NCBI GenBank assembly: GCA_022601195.1
Contig: JAHZIX010000045.1
Span: 434,001-498,000 of the forward strand
Direction of reading: 5' to 3'
Length of the DNA: 64,000 nt
From: Deltaproteobacteria bacterium
GTDB taxonomy: Bacteria > Acidobacteriota > Thermoanaerobaculia > Multivoradales > JAHZIX01
This document shows positions 18,141-26,803 of this stretch, one piece after another. How positions within the stretch are numbered: the first letter of the stretch is position 1; each line of letters starts with the position of its first letter. Both the position numbers and the translations under genes were made by a program. The notes beneath the pieces are model-generated. The model saw only the letters and a program-made list of their open reading frames with translations. It did no database searches and was not told the origin of the DNA.

Positions 18141-21100
18141 CTATCGAGCCTCGGGAGTTGGCGTCGAAGTGTCCGTCACCGCTCGGGAGAGAAAGGCGCC
18201 CTGGCGTCCCGCTTCGTCCCAGATTCCGATGGCGATTTTGGCCGCCTTGGGAACCAGCGTGAGGTCGATGCGGCGTGAATAGAGAGGGGCACGTCCTGCC
18301 ATCAGCTGCTGTTCGGTCACTCGGATCACCAGGGGGAGCTCCTGAATGGCCGTCGAGTGACCGTCTTCGGTAAGAGTGACGACTAGAAGACGGCATTTCG
18401 CCTCCCTCCCTTGACCATCCGGAGTCGGCAGCAGGGCGAGATCCGCCGTGGGAAGAAGAACCTCCAGCGGCAGCACCATGGCTTTGCCATCATCGCTAGG
18501 CCGCAGAGACTCCAGGCGCAATTCCGCTCCCAAGGTGTTGTCCTGAGCATCAAATAGCAGAGCTGAGGTCAGCCGGTCTTCGACTCGATCTTCCCGAGCC
18601 TTGTCCAGATAGCCTTGTCGGTGCCTCACTTTGATTCCTGGGTGGCGAACTTTGACCCGCACCCGATGGAACGAGCCGTCCGCCGGTCGGTTCGGGGAAA
18701 AGCCGAGAGAATATACGGCGTCTAGGTCGTCGAAGGCCTCTTCAACTCCTGGAGCAAGCTGGCTGGCGCCGGCACGACATAGACCTCCGGTTTCTGTTGC
18801 CAAGTGGCAACCTGCTTCCTTGACCATCTCGTCTCGCAGACTCAGGGATCGGCCTTGAAAGCCTGCCTTGCCGGCGGATGCAGGTAGAACACCGGCGGCG
18901 CCGAGGAGGTTGAGAGGAGTCAAAGAGTAGAGGGTAACCCCGTTGCCGTTCGCCTGCTCGAGGAGCAGGTCGAAATCTCCTTTCATGTTGAGAGAGCGCA
19001 TCTCGGATTCTAGTTGAGAGGCGGCCAGCCCCGAGCCACCCGGCGGTCCCGGGTCGTTCTCCAGCAGCTGAAGCCCCTCTTCGTAGAGAGCTCGGGCGGG
19101 CTCCAGAGCGAGGCGGTCACCCACATAGAACAGAGCCTTCCGACCTCCGGTGGATCCGAGGCTAGCCACCATCTGTCCGAGGACTCGGAGCACGGCTCGA
19201 GTCTCGTGACGCCGAAGCTCAGCGACGCTCCGCAGCTGGTTGTAGGCGCTGTCTCGTTGGCTTCGGGCCATGGCGAGAGCCACCTCCCGAACCTGACTGT
19301 CCGAGATCCTCCTGGCGCTTTCGAACTCTCCCCAAATATTGGCGAAATCGGCGGCGAGACCTTCCTCGCCCAGGGCGCGCCCCTTGGCCCGGTGACCCTT
19401 CGTGCTCGGAGGGGCCTCCTGTAGCTTTTCCAGAGTCTGTAGGATTTTGGCAGGGTCCGATGTAAAGCCCTGATCGACCCGAACTCCGCCGTCATAGCTC
19501 ACCAATGATGTCTGAATGCCCCCGAGCTGATCGGGCAAAGCGGCCCGGAGGGCTCGGAGCACTCTCGGCAACTGGGCCCTCTGGAGGTGGAAGAGATCTA
19601 GAAACACGACCAGATGGAAGCTGTCCTGGGGCGCTGCGGAACCCTCTTGGGTCCGATTCCTTGCCGGATTAGGAGCAATGAAGTGAGAGATTTCTACCGG
19701 CTTTCCATCTTCGAGAAGCTCGAAATCCTGCTTGCGGAGCTCTCGTACCCTCGTACCGTCCCTGCGGGTGGCCACCACCTCGATGTTGACCACCCGGACT
19801 TCGACGTCGTCGGAGTAGGTTTCCCGAGGGAGGCTCTCCGCTGCGGGCAGCACTTCGACAGCCGGCGAGGCAGCAGAGTTTGGGGCTGTGGCAGCGATTG
19901 TGGGCGGTGCCGGGGTCGTTTCCATGGACGGTTCTCTGGATCGTTCTCCCGACGCCTCGGTCAGAGCCTGTTCGGAGCTCCGCAACTTCGCCGAGGCGGG
20001 AGAGGGTCCACTGCCCCTTTGGGCCACCAGGCGAAGATTCTCCGGAGCAGCTTCGCCGGTTCGTATCTCTTGGGGTAGATGCCGGCCTTCCACCCAAACC
20101 AAGACCTGTTCATCCAACTGAGAACGCAGGCTACGAATGGCTCGAAAGAGCTCACTGCCGGACGAAATGTCCTCCACCGGCCCCCAGCTTGGGTCTACTC
20201 CGGAAGCTTGCGGAGACCAAACTCGAAACGGAACGTGAAGCTGTTGGAGATAGTCTCTGACCGCGGTGGCTGAAAACCGGCTCTTGTCCGACCGCTCCGG
20301 ACCGGTGATCAACACGACGACTCGGGGGCGGCTACTGGCGGCGGCGGCCAAACCGGCAGAGGCAACCGCATCAGCCAGGCGCTGGTCCGAAGTGTCCGCT
20401 TCCATGCCCACTAGGATGGGGATCCCGGAGAGAATCCCTCGCGCCGTCGGCAAGGGGACCTGGGGATTCGCAGCTCCGGTCGAGTAAACCTCTTTTTGTT
20501 CTCCCCACAGGTCCGGGCTCATGGGGAACTGCACCGAACGCGTTTCCGACGAGACGACGGCGGGAACCGGGAGCAGGACCCGAAAGCGGTCCTCGGCTTT
20601 TAACCCTGTGGGACGCCTGAAGGAAGATCTGGCCGACCCGGCAAGGGATCGCTCCTGAAGCCGTGCCAAGCGTCGCTGGAGGTCCGGATTGAGGTCTTGG
20701 ACCATCATCACTTCCCCAGGGCCTCTATCTATCGCTACGATGCGCAGAGGTTCGCCTCGTCTTTCCAGCCATCCCTCCATCTCCGCCGCTGCTGGGAGCG
20801 AGCCCCCAGTCCACCGCATGGGAATTGCTGTCAGGCCGGGACTCAGAGAGTCTCCTACCCCTCCCACAACACTCTCGGTACGAGTCAGGACATCCCCTAG
20901 CTGAAGCTCGGCTTCCAGCAAGTGGATTTGGCTTTCATCGTATGGGGGAAGCTCGATCCGTTCTGCCGTTGCGCCCTCCAGCAATTCTCCGTCGAAACGG
21001 ACGCGGAGGGAGTCCGGCTCCACTGCATCCACGGAGCTCCACAGTAGTTGAACGGTGCGAGGAGATGCCGAGCTTGCCCCCTCGAATACAAACCGGGCCT

Positions 21101-21419
21101 CCGTGCGAGCCCGAGGCAAGTTGACCCATTGGTGGGCGCGGGCGATTTCGTTTCCACCGGCATCGAATCCGATGGCTTCGAGCTCGTGAGGGGCGAGGGT
21201 CTCCCCCAAATCGCAGTTCAGGGCCCAGGGTTCCCCTTGGAGGAGACCGACTGCCTGGCCGTCCAGGCGGAGCTCGACGGAGACGACTTCTCCGCCGACC
21301 ACAAACTCCACCGGTTGTATGCCGGCCACCAGGCCGAGAAAGAGAGTGATGAATTCGACCACATTGACCTCCAGGGTGTATTTGGATCCTCCTCGAGTAG
21401 TAGTGAACCTCGAGAGCAA
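18141..21419 (-). CDS. Giant VWFA-domain protein (acidobacterial type)
   Basis: The 1,092-residue protein contains a 'VVATRRDGTRVRELRKQDF' plus 'LLEDGKPVEISHF' linker (~545-580) followed by a von Willebrand A-like domain ('FHLVVFLDLFHL', 'SLVSYDGGVRV', 'GRKALFYVGDRL', ~600-860), the signature seen in VWFA-related proteins of Acidobacteria. The MIDAS is atypical: DLFHL replaces DxSxS. The ~540-residue N-terminal half is an extra region with beta-rich segments and an internal 'RPRVVVLITGPERSDKS' piece that looks like a second, degenerate A-like domain. The start is uncertain: TTG 21,419, or GTG 21,362, which has GGAGG 5 bases upstream and begins a signal-like hydrophobic stretch. A secreted adhesion or envelope role is inferred. 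Confidence 0.8.
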   Translation of the reverse strand: MLSRFTTTRGGSKYTLEVNVVEFITLFLGLVAGIQPVEFVVGGEVVSVELRLDGQAVGLLQGEPWALNCDLGETLAPHELEAIGFDAGGNEIARAHQWVNLPRARTEARFVFEGASSASPRTVQLLWSSVDAVEPDSLRVRFDGELLEGATAERIELPPYDESQIHLLEAELQLGDVLTRTESVVGGVGDSLSPGLTAIPMRWTGGSLPAAAEMEGWLERRGEPLRIVAIDRGPGEVMMVQDLNPDLQRRLARLQERSLAGSARSSFRRPTGLKAEDRFRVLLPVPAVVSSETRSVQFPMSPDLWGEQKEVYSTGAANPQVPLPTARGILSGIPILVGMEADTSDQRLADAVASAGLAAAASSRPRVVVLITGPERSDKSRFSATAVRDYLQQLHVPFRVWSPQASGVDPSWGPVEDISSGSELFRAIRSLRSQLDEQVLVWVEGRHLPQEIRTGEAAPENLRLVAQRGSGPSPASAKLRSSEQALTEASGERSREPSMETTPAPPTIAATAPNSAASPAVEVLPAAESLPRETYSDDVEVRVVNIEVVATRRDGTRVRELRKQDFELLEDGKPVEISHFIAPNPARNRTQEGSAAPQDSFHLVVFLDLFHLQRAQLPRVLRALRAALPDQLGGIQTSLVSYDGGVRVDQGFTSDPAKILQTLEKLQEAPPSTKGHRAKGRALGEEGLAADFANIWGEFESARRISDSQVREVALAMARSQRDSAYNQLRSVAELRRHETRAVLRVLGQMVASLGSTGGRKALFYVGDRLALEPARALYEEGLQLLENDPGPPGGSGLAASQLESEMRSLNMKGDFDLLLEQANGNGVTLYSLTPLNLLGAAGVLPASAGKAGFQGRSLSLRDEMVKEAGCHLATETGGLCRAGASQLAPGVEEAFDDLDAVYSLGFSPNRPADGSFHRVRVKVRHPGIKVRHRQGYLDKAREDRVEDRLTSALLFDAQDNTLGAELRLESLRPSDDGKAMVLPLEVLLPTADLALLPTPDGQGREAKCRLLVVTLTEDGHSTAIQELPLVIRVTEQQLMAGRAPLYSRRIDLTLVPKAAKIAIGIWDEAGRQGAFLSRAVTDTSTPTPEAR

Positions 21420-21487
21420 ATAGGTTCATTCCGGCCCACCGGGAAGGGGGGAGCCTTTCCTGGATCGGTTTGTCGAGGAGTAGCTGC

Positions 21488-22198
21488 TCAGAGAAGGCGG
21501 CCGAGAATCGCGGCTACCGCGGTTTCCACCCGAAGAGCTCTGGGTCCGAGTTGAAAAGAAGCGAAGCCAGCTTTCTGGAGCCTCTCGATCTCGTAAGGGA
21601 TGAATCCACCTTCAGGCCCGATGGCCAGGGTTACGGTCCGGTCTCCCCTCGAAGGAGCCGGGCTCCCTGTTCCCGGGTGGGCGACGAGAGCCTGGGTTCC
21701 CTCAGCAAGCCCAGGGAGCTCGTCCTCCACGAAGGGCTTGAATCGTCGCCGCAAGTGGACCGTTGGCAATAGGGTGTCCCCGCCTTGTTCGAGCCCCAGG
21801 AGGAGTTGCTTACGGATAGCGGATTCGGTGAGGAACGGGGTCTGCCAGTAGCTCTTCTCGACTCGGTAGGAGTGGATGAGAAAGAGTGTCTTCACTCCCA
21901 TGGAGGTGATCGCAGCGAGTAGCCGTCGAAGGACCTTGGGGCGAGGTAGAGCCAAGAGCAAGGTGATTGGGGCGGGCGGTGGCGGCGGATGACCTAGAGT
22001 CACAGACATCTCCAGGGCACCAGAGCCCAGAGCGGTGATGCGGCCTTCTCCAAGGGGGCCCTCCAAGAGGCCGACTCGCAAAGATTCCCCCACCTGGGAG
22101 CGGAGAACTTCCCGCACGTGTTGCAGGCGACGATCGGTCAGGCGAATGGTCGAGGTGCCGTCAACGAAATCACCGGGCTCAAGGAGGAGTAGGTTCAC
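21488..22198 (-). CDS. rsmE: 16S rRNA m3U1498 methyltransferase
   Basis: RsmE is a SPOUT-class methyltransferase that methylates U1498 in 16S rRNA. The 236 residues have an N-terminal PUA-like part ('LTDRRLQHVREVLRSQVGE'), 'LALPRPKVLRRLLAAITSMGV', the knot motif 'LAIGPEGGFIPYEIERLQKAGF', and the terminal 'LGPRALRVETAVAAILGRL'. It sits between the radical SAM gene (59 bases before its start) and the VWFA gene in one minus-strand run. Confidence 0.93.
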   Translation of the reverse strand: MNLLLLEPGDFVDGTSTIRLTDRRLQHVREVLRSQVGESLRVGLLEGPLGEGRITALGSGALEMSVTLGHPPPPPAPITLLLALPRPKVLRRLLAAITSMGVKTLFLIHSYRVEKSYWQTPFLTESAIRKQLLLGLEQGGDTLLPTVHLRRRFKPFVEDELPGLAEGTQALVAHPGTGSPAPSRGDRTVTLAIGPEGGFIPYEIERLQKAGFASFQLGPRALRVETAVAAILGRLL

Positions 22199-22256
22199 TT
22201 ACCTACCCTTCTCCGATGCGGTTCCTAGGATCCACGGAATGGGTGGCCTTAGGTTG

Positions 22257-23828
22257 CTAGCGTCCAGTCGCCATGAAATGCCAGCGAAGGTCGCCTTCGA
22301 AGGGAACGTAGACTTCCGGCCGAATGATTTCCGCATAGTCTCTCAAGACCGAGGAAAGGCGTTGCCCTCGAGCGTGATGTTCCAGGGCTTCCGCCGCCCC
22401 AGCGCCGGCACGGCTGATGAAAGTCTGCCAAACCGCTTGGCGATAGGAGCCGGTGGACAGGCTGACGTTGGGCATTTTTCCTGCGCCCCGCTTGAGGATG
22501 GTGAGCTTTTCTTTGACGCTCCGCTCGTGGTCCATGGGAAGGCGCTGCCAAGGGGTGTAGGGCTTGGGAACCAGCACGCTTGCACCGAGTTGAATCTGAC
22601 CGATAATGCCCTTCTTAGCGGCCAACTCTTCGAGCATGATGGCGCGAGCCTCAGCGGCCAACTCGAGGATGCCGTAGATGTCTTCCATGGACTCATCCGG
22701 AAGCCCGACGATGAAATAGAGCTTCAACTGGGTCAAGCCGAGACGGAAAATCAGCCGAATCTTTTCTAGCAGAGTGGCGTTTGTGATCGGCTTACCCATC
22801 TTGAGGCGCAGCTCGTCCGTACCGGTTTCCGGCGCCAAGGTGATGGAGCGAGCGCCGGAATCCCGCAGGGCTTCGACGACGCCTTCGGTGACCGCTGGAA
22901 TACGGATCGAGGAGACCGAAGTCCGAAACCCAAGCTCGACCCCATTGCGGAGAATCTTCTCGACATGGGGGTGGTCTCCCACAGCGGTAGCTACGAACCC
23001 CACCTGGTCCGTTACGGAGCGGGCTTTTTCCATGGCAGCGAGGATGAATTCGGTGGGGTGCCAGCGGAATTTGCCCATTCCGAAGGTAGCCCAACAGTAG
23101 CGACACTTCTCCGGGCAACCTCGAGACATCTCGACCAAGAACTTTTCCGCGAACTCCGTATGGGGGGTCACGATGGCGGTAGTCGGGAGATAACCCGGCT
23201 GGCGCATCTGCTCCGCCGTCAACTCCAATTTCTTGAGTTTGTCCAAGCCGGAAAGTTCTTCGGTCTGGTGATATCGAGGAACATAAAAGCCAGCTTCCTC
23301 GGCGAGCCCCTCGATGACCGCGTCCCGGTCGGTTTCCCGTTCGAGAGCCTCGAGCAGCGGAGGGAGAACGCTCTCCGCCGCTCCCAATGCGAAAACGTCT
23401 ACGAACTCCGACATGGGAAGAGGGTTGATCGTGGCGCAGGAGCCCCCCATGACGATGATCGGGTCCCAGGGGCGGCGTTGCTGCCTCCTGAGGGGGATAC
23501 CAGACCGGTCGAGCATTTGAAGCAGGCGAATGTAGTCCTCTTCGAAGGAGACGGAGAACGCGATACAGCCGAAATCGTCCAACGGTCGACCCGTTTCTAC
23601 GGAGATGGGACGTCCTTCCCCATCGGAGAAGAATCGTTCACTGGACCATCCGGGGCGCTGGTGAATCAAGGCGTGGGTGCGTTGAAACCCGAGGCTGGAC
23701 ATGCCGACGCCGTAGGTGTTCCCATAGGCTAACGCCAACCGGAACTCGCCGTGGGGAGAGAGGGGCTCCACCAGCCGTTCCGCCGCTCGGATGGTGCTCC
23801 AATTCTGGGTTTTCGCTTTGCGGCTCAC
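22257..23828 (-). CDS. Radical SAM protein of the TIGR03960 type
   Basis: This 523-residue iron-sulfur enzyme of unassigned reaction has an N-terminal B12-binding-like domain ('GNTYGVGMSSLGFQ', 'MGGSCATINPLPMSE') and a radical SAM core with 'SRGCPEKCRYCWATFG' (CxxxCxxC), then 'APETGTDELRLKMGKP' and 'LYFIVGLPDESMED'. The start is GTG 23,828, which leaves a 31-base gap after the LysM gene; the frame extends to 23,900 but that part overlaps the LysM gene and looks unrelated. Homologues of this family often lie near RNase G or a DUF2344 partner; neither is adjacent here. Confidence 0.82.
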   Translation of the reverse strand: MSRKAKTQNWSTIRAAERLVEPLSPHGEFRLALAYGNTYGVGMSSLGFQRTHALIHQRPGWSSERFFSDGEGRPISVETGRPLDDFGCIAFSVSFEEDYIRLLQMLDRSGIPLRRQQRRPWDPIIVMGGSCATINPLPMSEFVDVFALGAAESVLPPLLEALERETDRDAVIEGLAEEAGFYVPRYHQTEELSGLDKLKKLELTAEQMRQPGYLPTTAIVTPHTEFAEKFLVEMSRGCPEKCRYCWATFGMGKFRWHPTEFILAAMEKARSVTDQVGFVATAVGDHPHVEKILRNGVELGFRTSVSSIRIPAVTEGVVEALRDSGARSITLAPETGTDELRLKMGKPITNATLLEKIRLIFRLGLTQLKLYFIVGLPDESMEDIYGILELAAEARAIMLEELAAKKGIIGQIQLGASVLVPKPYTPWQRLPMDHERSVKEKLTILKRGAGKMPNVSLSTGSYRQAVWQTFISRAGAGAAEALEHHARGQRLSSVLRDYAEIIRPEVYVPFEGDLRWHFMATGR

Positions 23829-23859
23829 AGGACTCTCTCTTGGCTCGGACCCGAAGGCC

Positions 23860-25350
23860 CTAGTGGCTGGTTGCTGAGGAGTCTTCAGCGGTCCATTCAA
23901 CGACCGGAGGTGCTGGGTTTTCGAAATCGAAGCTTACGGTGACCGCCTTGGTCGGGGAAATACTTCCCCGGCGGTCTTCCGCTTGAACTTCCAGCTGTGC
24001 CGTTCCGGTGAGACCTTTCGGGGGCTTGAGGGCTTCCCCCTTCCAAGTCTTCCAGGGGCCACTATCCCACCGGTAGCGGACGATAGCCACCCCGGAAGCA
24101 TCGTCCATCGCTTCGAGACGAAGCCTGCCACTCTTCGCCAGAACCACCTGAGAGGGGCCTCGATGGTGCCCTGCACCCTCTAGGATGACCGCCACGACCG
24201 GGGCCTTCGTGTCTGGCTTTTCCGATTCGATAGCGAAGGACCGAGGCCGGCTGGGGTAACCGTCCAGGCCAGATTCGCTGACTGCCAAGACCCGCCAGTA
24301 GAACTCTTGAACGGGTAATCTCTCCGGAGTCCACGAGGTCTTTTTCAGTCCCTCGACGCGGCGAAATAGTTTGGAGCACTTGGAGTCTGAACAGAGCTCG
24401 AGGTCATAGCTGGAAGCGCCCTCGATAGCTCGCCATCGAATTTCTGGGTTGGAGTAGTTCCAACGACTGTCTTCTTCCAACTCCGGCCGTGGAGCCGGTA
24501 GGAGTTTCTCCGGGGGGCTTGGGGGACCTTCCTCCGGTACGGCAGTTCCCATTCCCCGAGGTACATCGACCTTCTCACCGCCGGCTTCCACTTCGCTGTT
24601 GCCTCCATAGACCATCACCTTGGCGGCGGCGCTGTCGCCAACTCGGCGCGACCTCACTTGAAGGCTTCCGGAGGCATCTGCCGTCGGGCGAGCACGGGCG
24701 TTGCCGACCAAGATCTCGATCTCTTTGGCCTTCGCGGTAGTGGCCCTTGCCCGAACTTCTGCTTGCCCGCGGCGAATCTCGATGGACTCTCGTTTGACCC
24801 CCGTCAAGGTCGAATCCACCCGCTCCAAGAAGATCAGGGATTTCTCACCGATATGAAGGCGGGAGTCCGGGTCAAATTCCAACTCCGCGGAGGAGCTTTC
24901 CGCTGTGCGGATGCCATCCTTTTCTTGGAGACGATCACCAACTCGAGCTTCTTCCTCGGTTCGAGTCGGAAATCTCTGCGTCCTAACAACCCTCGAGACG
25001 ACCGTAACCTCGGCATCTTCACTGGTCGGGGAACGCTCGGAGATCACTCGAATGCGTCGGCCGATCCTCATGCTTCTTGGATCCCGGATCTTTGGGTTGA
25101 GGCGCCAGTTTTCTTCCCACAATCGATGGGTGCCGAGGTACTCGATGGTGATATCCATCAAGGTGTCGCCCTCCTTGACGACGTACCAATCCAATTTGTC
25201 GCCAGGCCTGGGAAGGGGTTCCACTTTGGATGGATCTTGAGCCTCTAGAGTGAAGGGAGAGGCCAGGGTGAGGACCAGAGTAAGAGCCACTTTGAAAGCC
25301 ACTGTAGCTACTGTGGGGAGGACCCGTCGATTTAGCAGTCGGTTTACCAT
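23860..25350 (-). CDS. Secreted LysM-FecR-domain protein
   Basis: A signal peptide (~1-38) precedes a LysM domain ('WYVVKEGDTLMDITIEYLG', ~53-105), which should bind peptidoglycan. A FecR-like domain ('VGDRLQEKDGIRTAESSSAELEF', ~140-260) and a fibronectin-like domain ('IRWRAIEGASSYDLELC', ~300-375) follow, then an Ig-like repeat with 'DDASGVAIVRYRWDSGPWKTW'. The architecture parallels the membrane FecR protein at 11,441. It lies 9-10 bases after the Ig-like gene, so they are one transcript with the kinase. An envelope sensor or scaffold role is inferred; no TonB receptor is nearby. Confidence 0.83.
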   Translation of the reverse strand: MVNRLLNRRVLPTVATVAFKVALTLVLTLASPFTLEAQDPSKVEPLPRPGDKLDWYVVKEGDTLMDITIEYLGTHRLWEENWRLNPKIRDPRSMRIGRRIRVISERSPTSEDAEVTVVSRVVRTQRFPTRTEEEARVGDRLQEKDGIRTAESSSAELEFDPDSRLHIGEKSLIFLERVDSTLTGVKRESIEIRRGQAEVRARATTAKAKEIEILVGNARARPTADASGSLQVRSRRVGDSAAAKVMVYGGNSEVEAGGEKVDVPRGMGTAVPEEGPPSPPEKLLPAPRPELEEDSRWNYSNPEIRWRAIEGASSYDLELCSDSKCSKLFRRVEGLKKTSWTPERLPVQEFYWRVLAVSESGLDGYPSRPRSFAIESEKPDTKAPVVAVILEGAGHHRGPSQVVLAKSGRLRLEAMDDASGVAIVRYRWDSGPWKTWKGEALKPPKGLTGTAQLEVQAEDRRGSISPTKAVTVSFDFENPAPPVVEWTAEDSSATSH

Positions 25351-25360
25351 GGTGATGGCC

Positions 25361-26803
25361 TCATTTCCTCGAGCTGCCGATGCGCAGCCACCAATACTCT
25401 TTGGCGCGATTGCCTAGGCGATCTTCCGCTCTCAACTCCAAGCGATAGGTGCCCCGGGTCTTGAGATGAAACTCCTGGGGGGCCAAGCTCCACATACCGG
25501 GCTCCAAGCGTGCTTCCTGGGAAGCCACGCCAACTCCGGAGTCGACGGCTAGAGCCATCAGGTGGCTTCCTTCCGGTAGGCGCACCACCGACCTTGGAGG
25601 AGGCTCCTTTCCTCCTTCGAGGCGAAGGACGAGACGTGGCGCCTCGGTATCGAGGTTCCAGGAGGCGGTCTCTTCCCTTCGGTTGGTCACTTGGTCTTCC
25701 GACCGCAGGGCGAGGGTTGCGGAGGAGGTCTCCACGGTTGTGTGGTGACCGAGGATCCGAGTCCAGCCGCTATCGCCCTGGGCCCACTCTACGGCAGCCA
25801 CTCCCGCGGGTGAGTCCTCAGCGGAGATCTCCAGAGAGACTGGAGGGCGGTAGTACATTTCACCGTTGTCCCCCAGCACCCCTGAGCTCGAAATACGCCA
25901 TTGGATCTTGGGCCCTTCGATATCGGAGTGAAAGCTCAGTGGACCGACGACGCCCGAGTTGCCGACGCGATCCAAGGCACGAGCTTCCGCCTTATGAGGG
26001 CCGTGATCCCAGGGGCCTTGCCATTTGGATGGTTGGACCTCTGCGCCATCAAACCAATGGGCCCAACCTTGGAGACCACTTTCGTGATCCTCTACGGTGG
26101 CGACAATCTTGGCGCCGGGCCCGGCCACCAGGCCCGCACTGGTCACGACCGACGGGCCGCTTAGGTGGACTTCCCCGGTGGGCGCCTCGTTATCGATGAT
26201 GACCACGGCTCGGTGATCTTCGGTTCGGTTGCCAACGCGGTCCTCGGCCCATGCGGAGACAGCCACTTCTCCACTCGATGGCAACACTATTTGTTGTGCT
26301 TCCGGCCCGGAAGCTGCCTCATCACCGCCTTGGAGGTGGGTCTTCCGGACCCCAGCCAGAGCATCCTGAGCCTCAGCCTGGACTCGGCTACCGGGAGGCA
26401 AGAAATCCCGGCCGTCATCCCCTGCGACGGGCTCAGGGGTCCAAGTCAGCTGGAGTTGAGGAGCTTCTCCGTCCACCCGTAGTTGGACCCATTGGAGCGG
26501 CGAAACATTGCCGGCCTGGTCTCGGGTCAAGGTGGCGAGCCAATGATCTCCACTCTGGGGAGCTTTGATTCCTCCTGGGACGGTTTCCAAAAGACCTCCT
26601 CCCAGGGCAGCTTCGACGAGAGCTCCCTCTTCCGAAGGGGAGACTTTCACCCATCCACCCGGCGGAACCACGAGGTCGGGAACCGGTCTGGAAGAAGTCC
26701 TCTCGGCAGCCTCAGGCGCTGCGGGGGAGGCGACCATCGCCAACGACAGTGCACAGGCGTGAGTGAGGCGAATCGCTTTTCTTCGAGTCATCTTTCTTCT
26801 CAT
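25361..26803 (-). CDS. Secreted protein with Ig-like repeats
   Basis: The 480-residue exported protein has a signal peptide ('ALSLAMVASPAAPEAAE', cleavage near residue 32) and four or five beta-sandwich repeats, each ending in a variant of 'AEDRVGNRTE', 'ARALDRVGNSG', 'RSEDQVTNRRE' or 'RAEDRLGNRAKEY'. This pattern resembles OmpL47-type and bacterial Ig-like repeats. Its 5' end overlaps the kinase gene by ~80-92 bases in another frame; the overlap is needed to keep the signal peptide, so it looks real. ATG 26,791 is an alternative start. Function unknown; probably an envelope partner of the kinase and the LysM-FecR protein. Confidence 0.8.
   Translation of the reverse strand: MRRKMTRRKAIRLTHACALSLAMVASPAAPEAAERTSSRPVPDLVVPPGGWVKVSPSEEGALVEAALGGGLLETVPGGIKAPQSGDHWLATLTRDQAGNVSPLQWVQLRVDGEAPQLQLTWTPEPVAGDDGRDFLPPGSRVQAEAQDALAGVRKTHLQGGDEAASGPEAQQIVLPSSGEVAVSAWAEDRVGNRTEDHRAVVIIDNEAPTGEVHLSGPSVVTSAGLVAGPGAKIVATVEDHESGLQGWAHWFDGAEVQPSKWQGPWDHGPHKAEARALDRVGNSGVVGPLSFHSDIEGPKIQWRISSSGVLGDNGEMYYRPPVSLEISAEDSPAGVAAVEWAQGDSGWTRILGHHTTVETSSATLALRSEDQVTNRREETASWNLDTEAPRLVLRLEGGKEPPPRSVVRLPEGSHLMALAVDSGVGVASQEARLEPGMWSLAPQEFHLKTRGTYRLELRAEDRLGNRAKEYWWLRIGSSRK

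Noticed and set aside
22035-22769. Plus-strand frame of 244 codons opposite rsmE and the radical SAM gene
   Set aside because: It spans two well-supported minus-strand genes and the gap between them; composition is shadow-like.
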